Shown here piece by piece: positions 9,439 through 17,421 of a stretch of DNA of 64,000 nucleotides. Source of the DNA: an uncultured Aquimarina sp. (lineage in GTDB: Bacteria; Bacteroidota; Bacteroidia; Flavobacteriales; Flavobacteriaceae); the NCBI GenBank assembly GCA_947498765.1, contig CANMLG010000012.1:1-64000 (forward strand), written 5' to 3'. The notes beneath the pieces are model-generated. The model did no database searches. It saw nothing but the letters and a program-made list of their open reading frames with translations, and was not told the DNA's origin. The position numbers and the translations under genes are program-made. Every line of letters begins with the position of its first letter. The first letter of the stretch is position 1.

Positions 9439-9478
9439 TAACTTATGCGATTTACTAATAAAAGTTTCGCATACATGC
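9439..9478. repeat. Repeat family 2, isolated end
   Basis: The segment TTATGCGATTTACTAATA followed by AAAGTTTCGCATACATGC matches the left terminal repeat of the element at 20526-20691, allowing a few substitutions, and a shared TATTCCA follows within about 15 bp. No matching right end is seen, so this looks like a decayed or solo copy. It sits about 70 bp upstream of the T9SS gene start at 9367. Confidence 0.5.
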
Positions 9479-9564
9479 CTCCTGTATTCCATGAAGTATC
9501 CATTTTAAATATGGAAAAGGGATATACTAGATTCCTTATTTTTTTAACGTCCAAAAAATACGAA

Positions 9565-9590
9565 CAGCTTTAACCCAAATTATGTAACAC
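9565..9590. repeat. Repeat family 1, isolated terminal repeat E
   Basis: The sequence TTTAACCCAAATTATGTAAC matches the terminal inverted repeats of family 1 (for example the minus-strand end of the copy at position 1-77) at about 16 of 20 positions. No second end or core is recognisable nearby. It overlaps the stop codon of the reading-frame remnant at 9570-9812. Confidence 0.45.
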
Positions 9591-9812
9591 CTTACAAGCT
9601 ACACTGAATTGTTTTTTAAATCCAATGGATAAATCTCTAAAAGAAACTTCTTGTATTTCTTTAAATAAGTTTTGAAATCTTTTACTTACATAAAAAATAA
9701 TTTTGTCAATTAAATTTAATAACCAAACGATATTTACAACTATTAATAATGATAAAAAACCTAATATAATATTGAATATAAAAAACTTATACTCAAAAAT
9801 AACAACAATTAA
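9570..9812 (-). pseudogene. Possible remnant of a small membrane-protein gene
   Basis: A stop-free minus-strand frame of about 80 codons without an ATG, beginning just after an in-frame TGA at 9813-9815. It reads IVVIFEYKFFIFNIILGFLS, a hydrophobic stretch (about residues 12-35, LLIVVNIVWLLNLIDKIIFY), then an amphipathic tail (LFKEIQEVSFRDLSIGFKKQ) and ends HNLG-stop. The TAA stop lies within a family 1 terminal repeat. In DNA this AT-rich, 80 codons without a stop and with protein-like composition is unusual, so it may be the 3' end of a decayed gene. Chance cannot be excluded and I do not recognise the family. Confidence 0.3.
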
Positions 9813-10378
9813 TCATTGATATACAGAAAGTTACATATTTATTTGATAATATTATTTAATTTCAAAATATTTATATCAACTTAATTGACAATTATCGATC
9901 AAAAGCAAATAAAATAGACAAAATTAATTCAACACTCAAAACATACGAATAAATCACTATCATTTCTTTGTATGTCCCTTCCATTTAAACTCATAATAAT
10001 AAGCTTTCACCTAAGTTCTTAAATTTTTCACAATCAGACACTTAACGTTATTTGCTAAATTTTTAGTAAACACTATTCATAAATTAGTAAACCTTCCATT
10101 TTTATGAGTAAAGCTATAAACAAGGAAAAAACGTTGATCGACTAAATACCAATTTCCACACATCAAATACAAACATCCCCACATAAAGTGTAGAAATATT
10201 CCACACTTACCCACACTTTCCCCAACTAGCTATTATTAGTTAAAAAAGTAAAAAAAACATCAAACACTAGTATTAACAGTACTTAACAAGGTTTTAATAA
10301 CCAATATATAATAATGGCATAACTATTTCAATACACTTAATACTCAAAATTATTTACACAAGATTAAAACATAGACTC
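9813..10378. other. Long AT-rich intergenic spacer
   Basis: No credible coding frame is seen. The stretch is extremely AT-rich, with one comparatively C-rich patch near 10150-10220 holding an inverted repeat (listed separately). It is the leader of the small secreted protein gene at 10379. No RNA gene was recognised. Confidence 0.5.
10186..10208. promoter_or_regulatory. Inverted repeat AAGTGT-N11-ACACTT, candidate operator
   Basis: AAGTGTAGAA and TTCCACACTT form a near-perfect 23-bp inverted repeat (one mismatch) around a central ATA. A further CACACTT half-site lies at about 10212-10218. It stands out against the surrounding poly-AT and is about 170 bp upstream of the ATG at 10379. A bound regulator is inference. 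Confidence 0.35.
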
Positions 10379-10702
10379 ATGAAAAACTTAAAATTAACAG
10401 CTCTTGCAGCTATCGTCGCTTTCTCAACACAAGTGTTTGCAGCAAATTTTTCAGTGCAGTCGTCAACAAATAATGAAATACAGTTGGTAACAGAAGATTT
10501 CTTAGAAATTGATGTAGCAACTTTACCAAAATTAGTTGTTGAGGCTGTGCAAAAGGAGCATGAAGGAGCTACTATTTCTAAGGCGTTTGTAAATCAAGAT
10601 GGAGCTTACAAGTTGGTTCTTGATACAAAAGATGAAGATTCTACCATTTTGTACGCTAACGCTAAAGGAGAGTGGTTAGACATGGAAGCTAAAGAAGAGT
10701 AG
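10379..10702 (+). CDS. Small exported PepSY-like protein
   Basis: A 107-residue protein with a clear Sec signal peptide (residues 1-21, ending VFAA). The mature part reads LPKLVVEAVQKEHEGATISK, then a strand pair AYKLVLD and STILYANAKGEWLDM. This helix followed by strands resembles the putative beta-lactamase-inhibitor/PepSY-like periplasmic proteins of Bacteroidota (DUF2874 type), whose role is unknown. It is monocistronic: a strong terminator follows and the next gene has its own leader. The sigma-54 activator gene lies 240 bp downstream on the same strand. Confidence 0.65.
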   Translation: MKNLKLTALAAIVAFSTQVFAANFSVQSSTNNEIQLVTEDFLEIDVATLPKLVVEAVQKEHEGATISKAFVNQDGAYKLVLDTKDEDSTILYANAKGEWLDMEAKEE

Positions 10703-10795
10703 TCTTCCTATGTTTTCAAACAGTATCAAATCTAAAATCGCTTACTGGCAAAGACGCGTTTTTTAGATATGATATAGTTTATATGTTTAGTTCGG

Positions 10796-10833
10796 TTAGG
10801 TCGTTCAAGTTATTGAACGACCTAACTTATTTT
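10796..10833 (+). terminator. Rho-independent terminator after the PepSY-like gene
   Basis: A perfect 13-bp stem, TTAGGTCGTTCAA / TTGAACGACCTAA, with a GTTA loop, followed by CTTATTTTATAG. It is about 95 bp downstream of the stop at 10702. Confidence 0.85.
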
Positions 10834-10941
10834 ATAGTATATAAATTAAAAATTATTCAAAAAATAAATGGCCGAAAAGTACTATCTTGAAATTTATTTA
10901 GAAAACAACACCAATTTAACATTGGATCTCTAACATTTTTT

Positions 10942-12300
10942 ATGGAGTCTAAGCATATTTTAATAGTAGAAGATGATGTGTCATTTAGTAATTTACTTGA
11001 AACTTTTTTAACAAAAAAAGGCTTTCAGGTACATATAGCAGGATCATTTGAACAGGCAAAAAAAGAACTACTACAACATAAAGTTGACTTAGTGCTATCG
11101 GACATGCGCTTGCCAGATAGTGAAGATTTAGAAATTATACCTATTGTAAAAAATGAAAGCAAAGCTAATATAGTTATGATGACTAGCTATGCCGAAATTA
11201 ATTTAGCGGTTAATGCTATAAAATTAGGCGCTATTGATTATCTCGAAAAGCCAATTCAGCCAACCGTATTACTTGCAGTAATTGAAAAAGCACTCAACAC
11301 AAAGGCTACCTCGGTAACTCCTAAAAAAGATACGAGTGATCAATTAACTCAAGTAAAACAATCTACTAGTAAATTTATAAAAGGCACCAGTCCAGCTTCA
11401 AAAAAATTACATGAGTATATAGAGCTAGTTGCTCCCACTCCCATGTCTGTTTTAATTATTGGCGAAAGTGGTACAGGAAAAGAAAATATTGCCAAAACCA
11501 TTCACGATCTTAGCGTGCGGTCAAATAAAGCCTTTGTACCTGTGGATTGTGGAGCTATTCCTAAAGAAATTGCTTCCAGTGAGTTTTTTGGACATGTAAA
11601 AGGATCATTTACAGGCGCACTTACAGACAAAAAAGGCCATTTTAGCACGGCTAATGGAGGCACTTTATTTTTAGATGAAATTGGTAATTTAAGTTACGAA
11701 TTACAAGTACAATTATTACGTGCTATACAAGAACGAAAAATTAGACCTATTGGTAGCCAAACCGAACTTGATGTTGATATCCGTATCATAGCTGCAACAA
11801 ATAGTAATTTAACTAAAGAGGCAGAAAAAGGAAACTTTAGAGAAGATTTACTACATCGATTAAATGAGTTTTCAATACTCGTTCCTTCATTAAGAGATAG
11901 ACACGAAGATTTATCGCTTTTTGCTAATTCATTTATAGAAAAATCAAATGCAGAATTAGGAAAAAACTGTATTGGACTTGATGACAAAGCCCTTGAAGCC
12001 TTTAAAAAATATAATTGGCCTGGAAATTTAAGAGAATTACAAAATGTAATTAAACGATCGGTATTACTTTCTTCAAACAATCAACCCATTGATATAAATA
12101 CCTTGCCGGAACATATTAAATCTGCTAATTCCAAAACAGAAACACTACCGCCACTACAAAGTTCAGAAAATGAAACTGTACTTATTGAACGGGCTCTAAA
12201 ATTGACCAATGGAAACAAGGCTAAAGCCGCTAAACTACTACAAATTGACCGAAAAACACTGTACAATAAACTAAAACGCTACAACATCAATTTAAATTAG
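10942..12300 (+). CDS. Sigma-54-dependent response regulator (NtrC family)
   Basis: A 452-residue transcription activator that works with RpoN. The receiver domain spans residues 1-120 with acidic pocket ED(11)D(12) and predicted phospho-acceptor Asp54 (LSDMRLP). The AAA+ domain (about 145-385) has Walker A GESGTGKE, Walker B TLFLDEIGNL and the sigma-54 contact loop as GSFTGA rather than GAFTGA. A Fis-type helix-turn-helix ends the protein (KAAKLLQIDRKTLYNKLKRY). There is no adjacent histidine kinase, so the signal partner is elsewhere. It is convergent with the helical hypothetical gene at 12349, with stops 48 bp apart. Confidence 0.93.
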   Translation: MESKHILIVEDDVSFSNLLETFLTKKGFQVHIAGSFEQAKKELLQHKVDLVLSDMRLPDSEDLEIIPIVKNESKANIVMMTSYAEINLAVNAIKLGAIDYLEKPIQPTVLLAVIEKALNTKATSVTPKKDTSDQLTQVKQSTSKFIKGTSPASKKLHEYIELVAPTPMSVLIIGESGTGKENIAKTIHDLSVRSNKAFVPVDCGAIPKEIASSEFFGHVKGSFTGALTDKKGHFSTANGGTLFLDEIGNLSYELQVQLLRAIQERKIRPIGSQTELDVDIRIIAATNSNLTKEAEKGNFREDLLHRLNEFSILVPSLRDRHEDLSLFANSFIEKSNAELGKNCIGLDDKALEAFKKYNWPGNLRELQNVIKRSVLLSSNNQPIDINTLPEHIKSANSKTETLPPLQSSENETVLIERALKLTNGNKAKAAKLLQIDRKTLYNKLKRYNINLN

Positions 12301-12348
12301 ATATACGCTAATTTATGCCCAGTAATAGTAATTAGTACCTAATAAATA

Positions 12349-12810
12349 TTAGGCTATCAAAAGCTGTTGCTGATGAGTCACATTACGCTCAAGCATGGTT
12401 AAACTTTCTCTCATTTCATTGGTATGATTTACTAACCTTTGGTACACTGCTCCCTCTGGATTTAGAGTACTTATAATTTTTAAGTAATGACCAATAAAAT
12501 CCTGCTCTACTGCTATTAACTGCAATAAATAAGCATCAATATTTTTAGAATTGATAATAGGCAAAGTGAAATCAAGTTTAAAGTCATCTTGAACATTCAA
12601 ATTCACTTTAGGATGCTCTTTTTTTAAACGCTCTATTTCATAAATGGCACTATTATAAAATCGCTTTTTTTGATTCTTTAAAAATACTAATGAAGCTTGC
12701 ATTTCCTGTAACTCATTATTATAAATCAAAGTACTGTAATAAGCCGTCATTTTTAAATTAATATCCTCGACAAAAAATAATTTTAAAATACAATTTTGCA
12801 ACGCATCCAT
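12349..12810 (-). CDS. Hypothetical helical protein
   Basis: The frame is open from 12849, but the first 13 residues are a hydrophobic and basic run, and the second Met (MDALQNCILKLF, 12810) gives a more plausible start, about 153 residues. The product has no signal peptide and looks all-helical, with a long central charged helix (FLKNQKKRFYNSAIYEIERL) and a C-terminal helix pair (AVEQDFIGHYLKIISTL, MRESLTMLERNV). The pattern suggests a four-helix bundle, perhaps ferritin-like or a stress protein, but conserved metal ligands are not evident. I do not recognise the family. It converges on the sigma-54 regulator. Confidence 0.55.
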   Translation of the reverse strand: MDALQNCILKLFFVEDINLKMTAYYSTLIYNNELQEMQASLVFLKNQKKRFYNSAIYEIERLKKEHPKVNLNVQDDFKLDFTLPIINSKNIDAYLLQLIAVEQDFIGHYLKIISTLNPEGAVYQRLVNHTNEMRESLTMLERNVTHQQQLLIA

Positions 12811-13055
12811 ATCTTTTTTGTTTAAATATAATCTTAATATGATAAACAAAAATATGTTTCACTAAATTTTACCAAATATTAACATCCGTTATTTAGTTAC
12901 TTTTTTTTAGTATTTTAATAATTCCTCAGATATAGATACTGTAAAAAAACTCATTCATTAGAATTTGTTATTTTACACTTAACTTTACAAAGAATATGAT
13001 AATAATTTACTCTGTAACGGACTATATACTGATTTAACCATTTTAAGTAATAAAA

Positions 13056-13907
13056 ATGAAATTCCTAGGTAGTATACGAGAATATTTACAATTGGATAAT
13101 ATTGATTTTAACACTTGTCATGAGTTAAAAGAATCAATAGAAGAAGGCCTAACTGTGCTTTGGTTTACCGAGGATACAAATGAAATTAGTATTGATGGTA
13201 TGCCTTATTTTTTTAAACAAAATCAAATTGTTTTTTTAACCGAGTTTCATAAAGTAAATGCCCAAAAAATTGGAAAAATTAGACTCCTACGCTTCAATAG
13301 GCCTTTTTACTGCGTACTTGATCATGATACCGAGGTAGGCTGTAAAGGCATCTTGTTTTTTGGTGCTTCGCAATTACCTATTATTACTATTCCTACTAAG
13401 GAGCTTACCAAATTTGAACTGTTATGGAATATGTTTTCTATAGAAATGGAATCAAACGACAGCTTACAAATTGAAATGTTACAAATGATGCTTAAGCGCT
13501 ATTTAATTTTGTGTGCGCGTATTTATAAAAATCAAGAAAACTACCCTAATAAAAAAGAAGATTCGGACTTGGTCCGTGAGTTTAATTTTTTAGTTGAAAA
13601 GCATTTTAAAACAAAACATTCCGTTAGCTCCTATGCCGAATTATTACACAAATCACCCAAAACACTATCCAATGTATTTTCAAAAATGGGGTCAAAAACT
13701 CCCTTACAATACATACAGGAAAGGATTATGCTAGAAGCTCGTAGACTGCTACACTACTCTTCATTACATATTAAAGAAATTGCTTTTGAAATTGGTTTTG
13801 ATGATATTCAATCATTTAGCCGATTTTTTAAAAAATACGAAGGCATTTCACCTTCAGAATTTAAACAAAATAAGTTTCGGGAAAAATTGCCAACACATAA
13901 GGAATAG
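13056..13907 (+). CDS. AraC family transcriptional regulator
   Basis: A 283-residue regulator. The N-terminal half (about 1-150) looks like a cupin-type sensing domain. The C-terminal 100 residues are an AraC/XylS double helix-turn-helix: SYAELLHKSPKTLSNVF for the first HTH, IKEIAFEIGFDDIQSFSRFF for the second, and the family signature GISPSEF. It sits 75 bp upstream of the exported isochorismatase-like hydrolase gene on the same strand and is the likely regulator or operon partner of that gene. The inducer is unknown. Confidence 0.9.
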   Translation: MKFLGSIREYLQLDNIDFNTCHELKESIEEGLTVLWFTEDTNEISIDGMPYFFKQNQIVFLTEFHKVNAQKIGKIRLLRFNRPFYCVLDHDTEVGCKGILFFGASQLPIITIPTKELTKFELLWNMFSIEMESNDSLQIEMLQMMLKRYLILCARIYKNQENYPNKKEDSDLVREFNFLVEKHFKTKHSVSSYAELLHKSPKTLSNVFSKMGSKTPLQYIQERIMLEARRLLHYSSLHIKEIAFEIGFDDIQSFSRFFKKYEGISPSEFKQNKFREKLPTHKE

Positions 13908-13982
13908 TTACCTATAGCCTTACTGATCTGTATATAGATATTTGTATTGTCAAATGATAAGTTTAACTTAAAACAAAGCAAT

Positions 13983-14708
13983 ATGAAAAAGATAGCAGCA
14001 AGTCTACTAACAATAGTAGCCAGTTTAAATGCCTTTGCTCAATTACCTGATCCAGGCTTTACTGTAGATTCTAGAACAGCAATAGTTATTACCGATCCGC
14101 AAAATGATTTTTTAAGTCCCAATGGTGTAACATGGGGTGTTGTAGGCAAAAGTGTTACAAAAAATAATACCGTTCAAAATTTAGAATCTTTATTTAAAGT
14201 GGCAAAAGAAAAGAATATGACTGTTTTTGTATCACCGCACTATTATTACAAACATGATCACAATTGGAAAATAGAAGGGGCGCTAGAAGCGCTAATGCAT
14301 AAAATTAATATGTTTGATCGTTCGCATACTTTAAAAACTGATGGTTTTGAAAATTCGGGTGCTGATTGGCTAGATCAGTATAAAAAATATATTGAAGCAG
14401 ACAATGTAGTGGTTACCAACCCGCATAAAGTTTACGGACCAGAATCTAACGATTTGGCCTTGCAATTACGCAAACATGGGTTTGACAATGTAATTTTAGC
14501 TGGAATGTCGGCAAATTTATGTACAGAATCTCATATGAGGGATTTAGTGGAGTCTGGTTTTAGAGTATCGGTAGTTTCCGATGCCACGGCCGGAGCTATT
14601 CTTCCAGATATGAATGCTTATGAAGCAGCATTAGTCAACTTTAAAATGATTGCCAGCCACGTATTTACTACTAACGAAATTGTAAAAGAAATACAAAATG
14701 CGAACTAA
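13983..14708 (+). CDS. Exported isochorismatase-family cysteine hydrolase
   Basis: A cysteine hydrolase of the isochorismatase superfamily. The frame opens at 13947, but ATG 13983 directly starts a Sec signal peptide (MKKIAASLLTIVASLNAFAQ), giving about 241 residues. The catalytic triad is readable: Asp in VITDPQNDF, Lys in VVTNPHKVYGPE and Cys in LAGMSANLCTESH. Family members hydrolyse isochorismate, nicotinamide, N-carbamoyl amides and similar substrates; an exported form is less usual and the substrate is not deducible. The AraC regulator immediately upstream probably controls it, and a hairpin terminator follows at 14761. Confidence 0.88.
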   Translation: MKKIAASLLTIVASLNAFAQLPDPGFTVDSRTAIVITDPQNDFLSPNGVTWGVVGKSVTKNNTVQNLESLFKVAKEKNMTVFVSPHYYYKHDHNWKIEGALEALMHKINMFDRSHTLKTDGFENSGADWLDQYKKYIEADNVVVTNPHKVYGPESNDLALQLRKHGFDNVILAGMSANLCTESHMRDLVESGFRVSVVSDATAGAILPDMNAYEAALVNFKMIASHVFTTNEIVKEIQNAN

Positions 14709-14760
14709 AATACAGTACGCAAAGTGATTTTAGCAACATAATGGATACAATCTAAATAGA

Positions 14761-14796
14761 AAAGCTACACCCTGTATTGGATGTAGCTTTTTTTGT
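14761..14796 (+). terminator. Rho-independent terminator
   Basis: AAAGCTACACCC pairs with GGATGTAGCTTT (one mismatch) around TGTATT and runs into TTTTTTTGTT. It lies about 55 bp after the hydrolase stop and also close to the end of the convergent gene at 14811. Confidence 0.8.
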
Positions 14797-14810
14797 TAAT
14801 TTAATTAGTC

Positions 14811-15884
14811 TCAGTTTTTATAAATCTTATAACTTTTGTTTCCAAATTTTATAATGTACAAACCTGCGTTTAGTTCATTTTTCACTATTTCTTCTTCATC
14901 ATCTTCTGATTCAATTGTTTTTTCAAGAATAATTCTACCCGTTAGGTCTAAGATTTTTAGTTGTTTTTTCTCCAATTTGCTTGAAAAATTAACAAGTTGT
15001 TTTCCTCTTCTACCTCGGGTATAATTTACTCTAATACTATGTAGAAGCTTTTGATCTAAAACAAATAGCAAATAGTAGTTTCCAAATCTCAACGCAGGAT
15101 CATCTCTTCCTACTTCACTAAAAACAAAGGAAGTAAATGAAAACGATGCTGATATTTCTTCATTTCTACCTAATTCTTTTATAGTAATTGATCTTGTTCC
15201 CCGATTAGATGTTGCATCAAGTAAATAATCATCTTCATCAAAATCATCATCAGAAGATCTATATATTGAAAGTCTACTTTTTTGACTAGCAGCCCTTCCT
15301 CCTGTATTTTTTACAACAACATCAAAACCGATAGATCCAACCACGCTCGAAATTATTGGCGTTCCAGTTAAACCACTAAATATTTGTGTGCAATCTCTAT
15401 TATCACCACAATCTTTAAATACTAATGAGTTTTGTTTATTTATAGATATATTTGCTGGTGTTGAAGGAGGTGTAGGTCTTGTTGGCCTTGACACCTCAGG
15501 AACCGTATACGTAATAACTTTTTCAACTCCTCTATATTTAGCCACTAAAATAAATTTCTTCCCCGGTAAACTTACTGCTATATCACTCCATATTGGTGAC
15601 CAAGTTTTATGTACTTCATAATTAGTAAAAACTAAATTATCATCCCTGTCTTCATTCCAATATTGAACTCCAATTGAAGTTTCTAATGATATTCGTTCGT
15701 AGTAAAGAAATAAACTCACACTACTATAAGTTCCTTTAATTTCAAATTGATAATCAAATCTTTCAAATTGTTTGAAAGTTTTAGAACGACTAGCATTAAT
15801 CTTAAGGTTTTTAATGTTTAACTCTTGCCCAAAAGCAATACTAATTGATGTTAATGCTATTAGTAAGCACAATAATTTTTTCAT
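14811..15884 (-). CDS. Secreted protein with CARDB-like module and T9SS-type C-terminus
   Basis: A 357-residue exported protein: signal peptide residues 1-19 (ending AFGQ), a beta domain (20-130), a Pro-rich linker near 131-147 (PTRPTPPSTP), then a CARDB-like beta-sandwich (about 165-285; GFDVVVKNTGGRAASQKSRL is characteristic). The end has the organisation of a type IX sorting domain (LKILDLTGRIILEK, LNAGLYIIKFG). It is predicted to be secreted through the type IX system. Binding target unknown. It stands alone between terminators at 14761 and 16061. Confidence 0.75.
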   Translation of the reverse strand: MKKLLCLLIALTSISIAFGQELNIKNLKINASRSKTFKQFERFDYQFEIKGTYSSVSLFLYYERISLETSIGVQYWNEDRDDNLVFTNYEVHKTWSPIWSDIAVSLPGKKFILVAKYRGVEKVITYTVPEVSRPTRPTPPSTPANISINKQNSLVFKDCGDNRDCTQIFSGLTGTPIISSVVGSIGFDVVVKNTGGRAASQKSRLSIYRSSDDDFDEDDYLLDATSNRGTRSITIKELGRNEEISASFSFTSFVFSEVGRDDPALRFGNYYLLFVLDQKLLHSIRVNYTRGRRGKQLVNFSSKLEKKQLKILDLTGRIILEKTIESEDDEEEIVKNELNAGLYIIKFGNKSYKIYKN

Positions 15885-16060
15885 AATGAATTATATTTAA
15901 GTTATACTCTAAGGTATTGACTACTAAAATCTTATCCACCACAACACTTATTAAGTGATTATTAAATAAGCAGTTACACATTTTATAATTATTTAAAGTG
16001 ATCTACTTGTATGTTATTTGAAATAATTTGTATTTATTACAACTAGGCTTAATATGAAAC

Positions 16061-16092
16061 AAAAAAAGACCGCGAATTGCGGTCTTTTTTTT
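16061..16092. terminator. Bidirectional terminator
   Basis: AAAAAAGACCGC / GCGGTCTTTTTT with loop GAATT, with A-tract and T-tract on either side. It lies just after the stop of the minus-strand lipoprotein gene at 16116. Confidence 0.88.
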
Positions 16093-16115
16093 GCTCTAAA
16101 GTTTATAATTCTTGA

Positions 16116-17327
16116 CTAGAAAGTTGGAAAAGTAAAGTTTGTCCATCCAAACACAGAAGTATCTGCTCCTGTATTAGCTGTAGCAGGCACAGTAACTGCT
16201 GCCTCTGTAGCATCTCCTAATTTTATATCTGTTTCAGAAATTCCTGTTCCTGACACATTCACAGTTGAAGCTGGATTTGCATTTCCTCTTCCGTCTTCAA
16301 AATCAACAAAATCCGAAAATCCTGACTTAATGTCATCACCATCTTTATCTGTTCCTAAAAATACTCCATTATCTGGATCTATTACTAATGCATTAATAAT
16401 ATTAGCGGTCGCACCTCTTCTTACCTTTATAGCATCATTTAAGGCAATACCATCATTTTGGTTTACGATTGTTACATTCTCAACTGTGAAAGAGGACTGT
16501 CCTATATCTGATGGTGATTTACCATCCAAGTTTCCGTCTGATTCAATCCCTCTAGGATCAGAGGTAACTACATTAAAATTTGACTGTCTAATTCCATAGG
16601 CATTTTTTAAAGTACCCGTCCAACCTTGCGAAACATCAAACATATCATCTCTAGCATTAACAACTAACAAATTAGTCACATCAACAGAACCACCAAACCA
16701 CTCAATTGCATCATCATCTCCATTAAAAATAGCAATATTAGAAATTTTAGTACCTGAACCAACTCCATTTAAAGTTAATCCATTATGCTCAGCGTCATCA
16801 CCAATACGTGCTCCTGTGTATTCTAAAATTACATAATTCAATACCCCTGAATTATCTGTTGCATCATCACCACCAAATAAAACATCATTTCTTACTTCTG
16901 TTGCTGCTTCGTTAGGTGCTCCTGCTTGTCTACTAATTGGTGCTCTACCATTTATAATTAAACCTCCCCAATCACCAGACCTTTGATTATCTGCACTTGA
17001 GGTGAATCTGATAGGCTGAGATGCTGTACCTTCTGCCATAATTTTCGCACCTCTTTCCACAATAATAAATGCATCTGTTCCTCCCGCTGTTGCCTTAATT
17101 GTAACACCTGGTTCTATAGTCAAAGTTGCACCGGATTTTACAAATAACGTAGTTGTTAAGGTATACTCTCCTGCTGTTAAAGTTCTGTCTGAAGTTAAAT
17201 TCCCTGATAGATCTGTTAAAACTGTTTCTCCAGGGTTCTCACGTGGCTCTCTTGATGAATCATCATCAGAACAACTTACCGAAAAAAGTAGGGCTAATGA
17301 TACTATTGGTATTAAAATTTTTTTCAT
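16116..17327 (-). CDS. Beta-helix lipoprotein of the phosphate locus
   Basis: A 403-residue lipoprotein: signal and lipobox LLFSVSCSDDDS with Cys at about 20. The +2 to +4 acidic residues resemble Bacteroidota lipoprotein export signals for surface display. The body carries right-handed beta-helix features: LTLTAGEYTLTTTLFVKSG-like leading strands, then GDWGGLIINGRAPIS, SNIAIFNGDDDAIEWFGGSV and NVTIVNQNDGIALNDA. Related proteins occur beside TonB receptors in flavobacteria. Here it follows the receptor at 17422 by about 95 bp on the same strand, inside a run of phosphate-uptake genes, so a role in phosphate or organophosphate capture is inferred, not shown. A TTAA-based 11-bp-period box precedes it. 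Confidence 0.75.
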   Translation of the reverse strand: MKKILIPIVSLALLFSVSCSDDDSSREPRENPGETVLTDLSGNLTSDRTLTAGEYTLTTTLFVKSGATLTIEPGVTIKATAGGTDAFIIVERGAKIMAEGTASQPIRFTSSADNQRSGDWGGLIINGRAPISRQAGAPNEAATEVRNDVLFGGDDATDNSGVLNYVILEYTGARIGDDAEHNGLTLNGVGSGTKISNIAIFNGDDDAIEWFGGSVDVTNLLVVNARDDMFDVSQGWTGTLKNAYGIRQSNFNVVTSDPRGIESDGNLDGKSPSDIGQSSFTVENVTIVNQNDGIALNDAIKVRRGATANIINALVIDPDNGVFLGTDKDGDDIKSGFSDFVDFEDGRGNANPASTVNVSGTGISETDIKLGDATEAAVTVPATANTGADTSVFGWTNFTFPTF

Positions 17328-17385
17328 TTTTTCGTGTATTTAAATATTAATTTTTGACAAAAATATATTGACAGTAGATTATAAA

Positions 17386-17403
17386 TGTTAAAATAATATT
17401 AAC
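17386..17403. promoter_or_regulatory. Candidate Pho box upstream of the beta-helix lipoprotein
   Basis: TGTTAAAATAATATTAAC contains two TTAA units 11 bp apart, about 60 bp upstream of the ATG at 17327. It is weaker than the boxes at 20191 and 24544, and in DNA this AT-rich it could be chance. Confidence 0.35.
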
Positions 17404-17421
17404 TAATTGTAATTTTTAAAC

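Noticed and set aside
9368..10378. Possible CRISPR array or origin in the long spacer
   Set aside because: No regularly spaced identical repeats; the repeated parts are two unrelated element ends. TTTCCACACA near 10154 is not a cluster of DnaA boxes.
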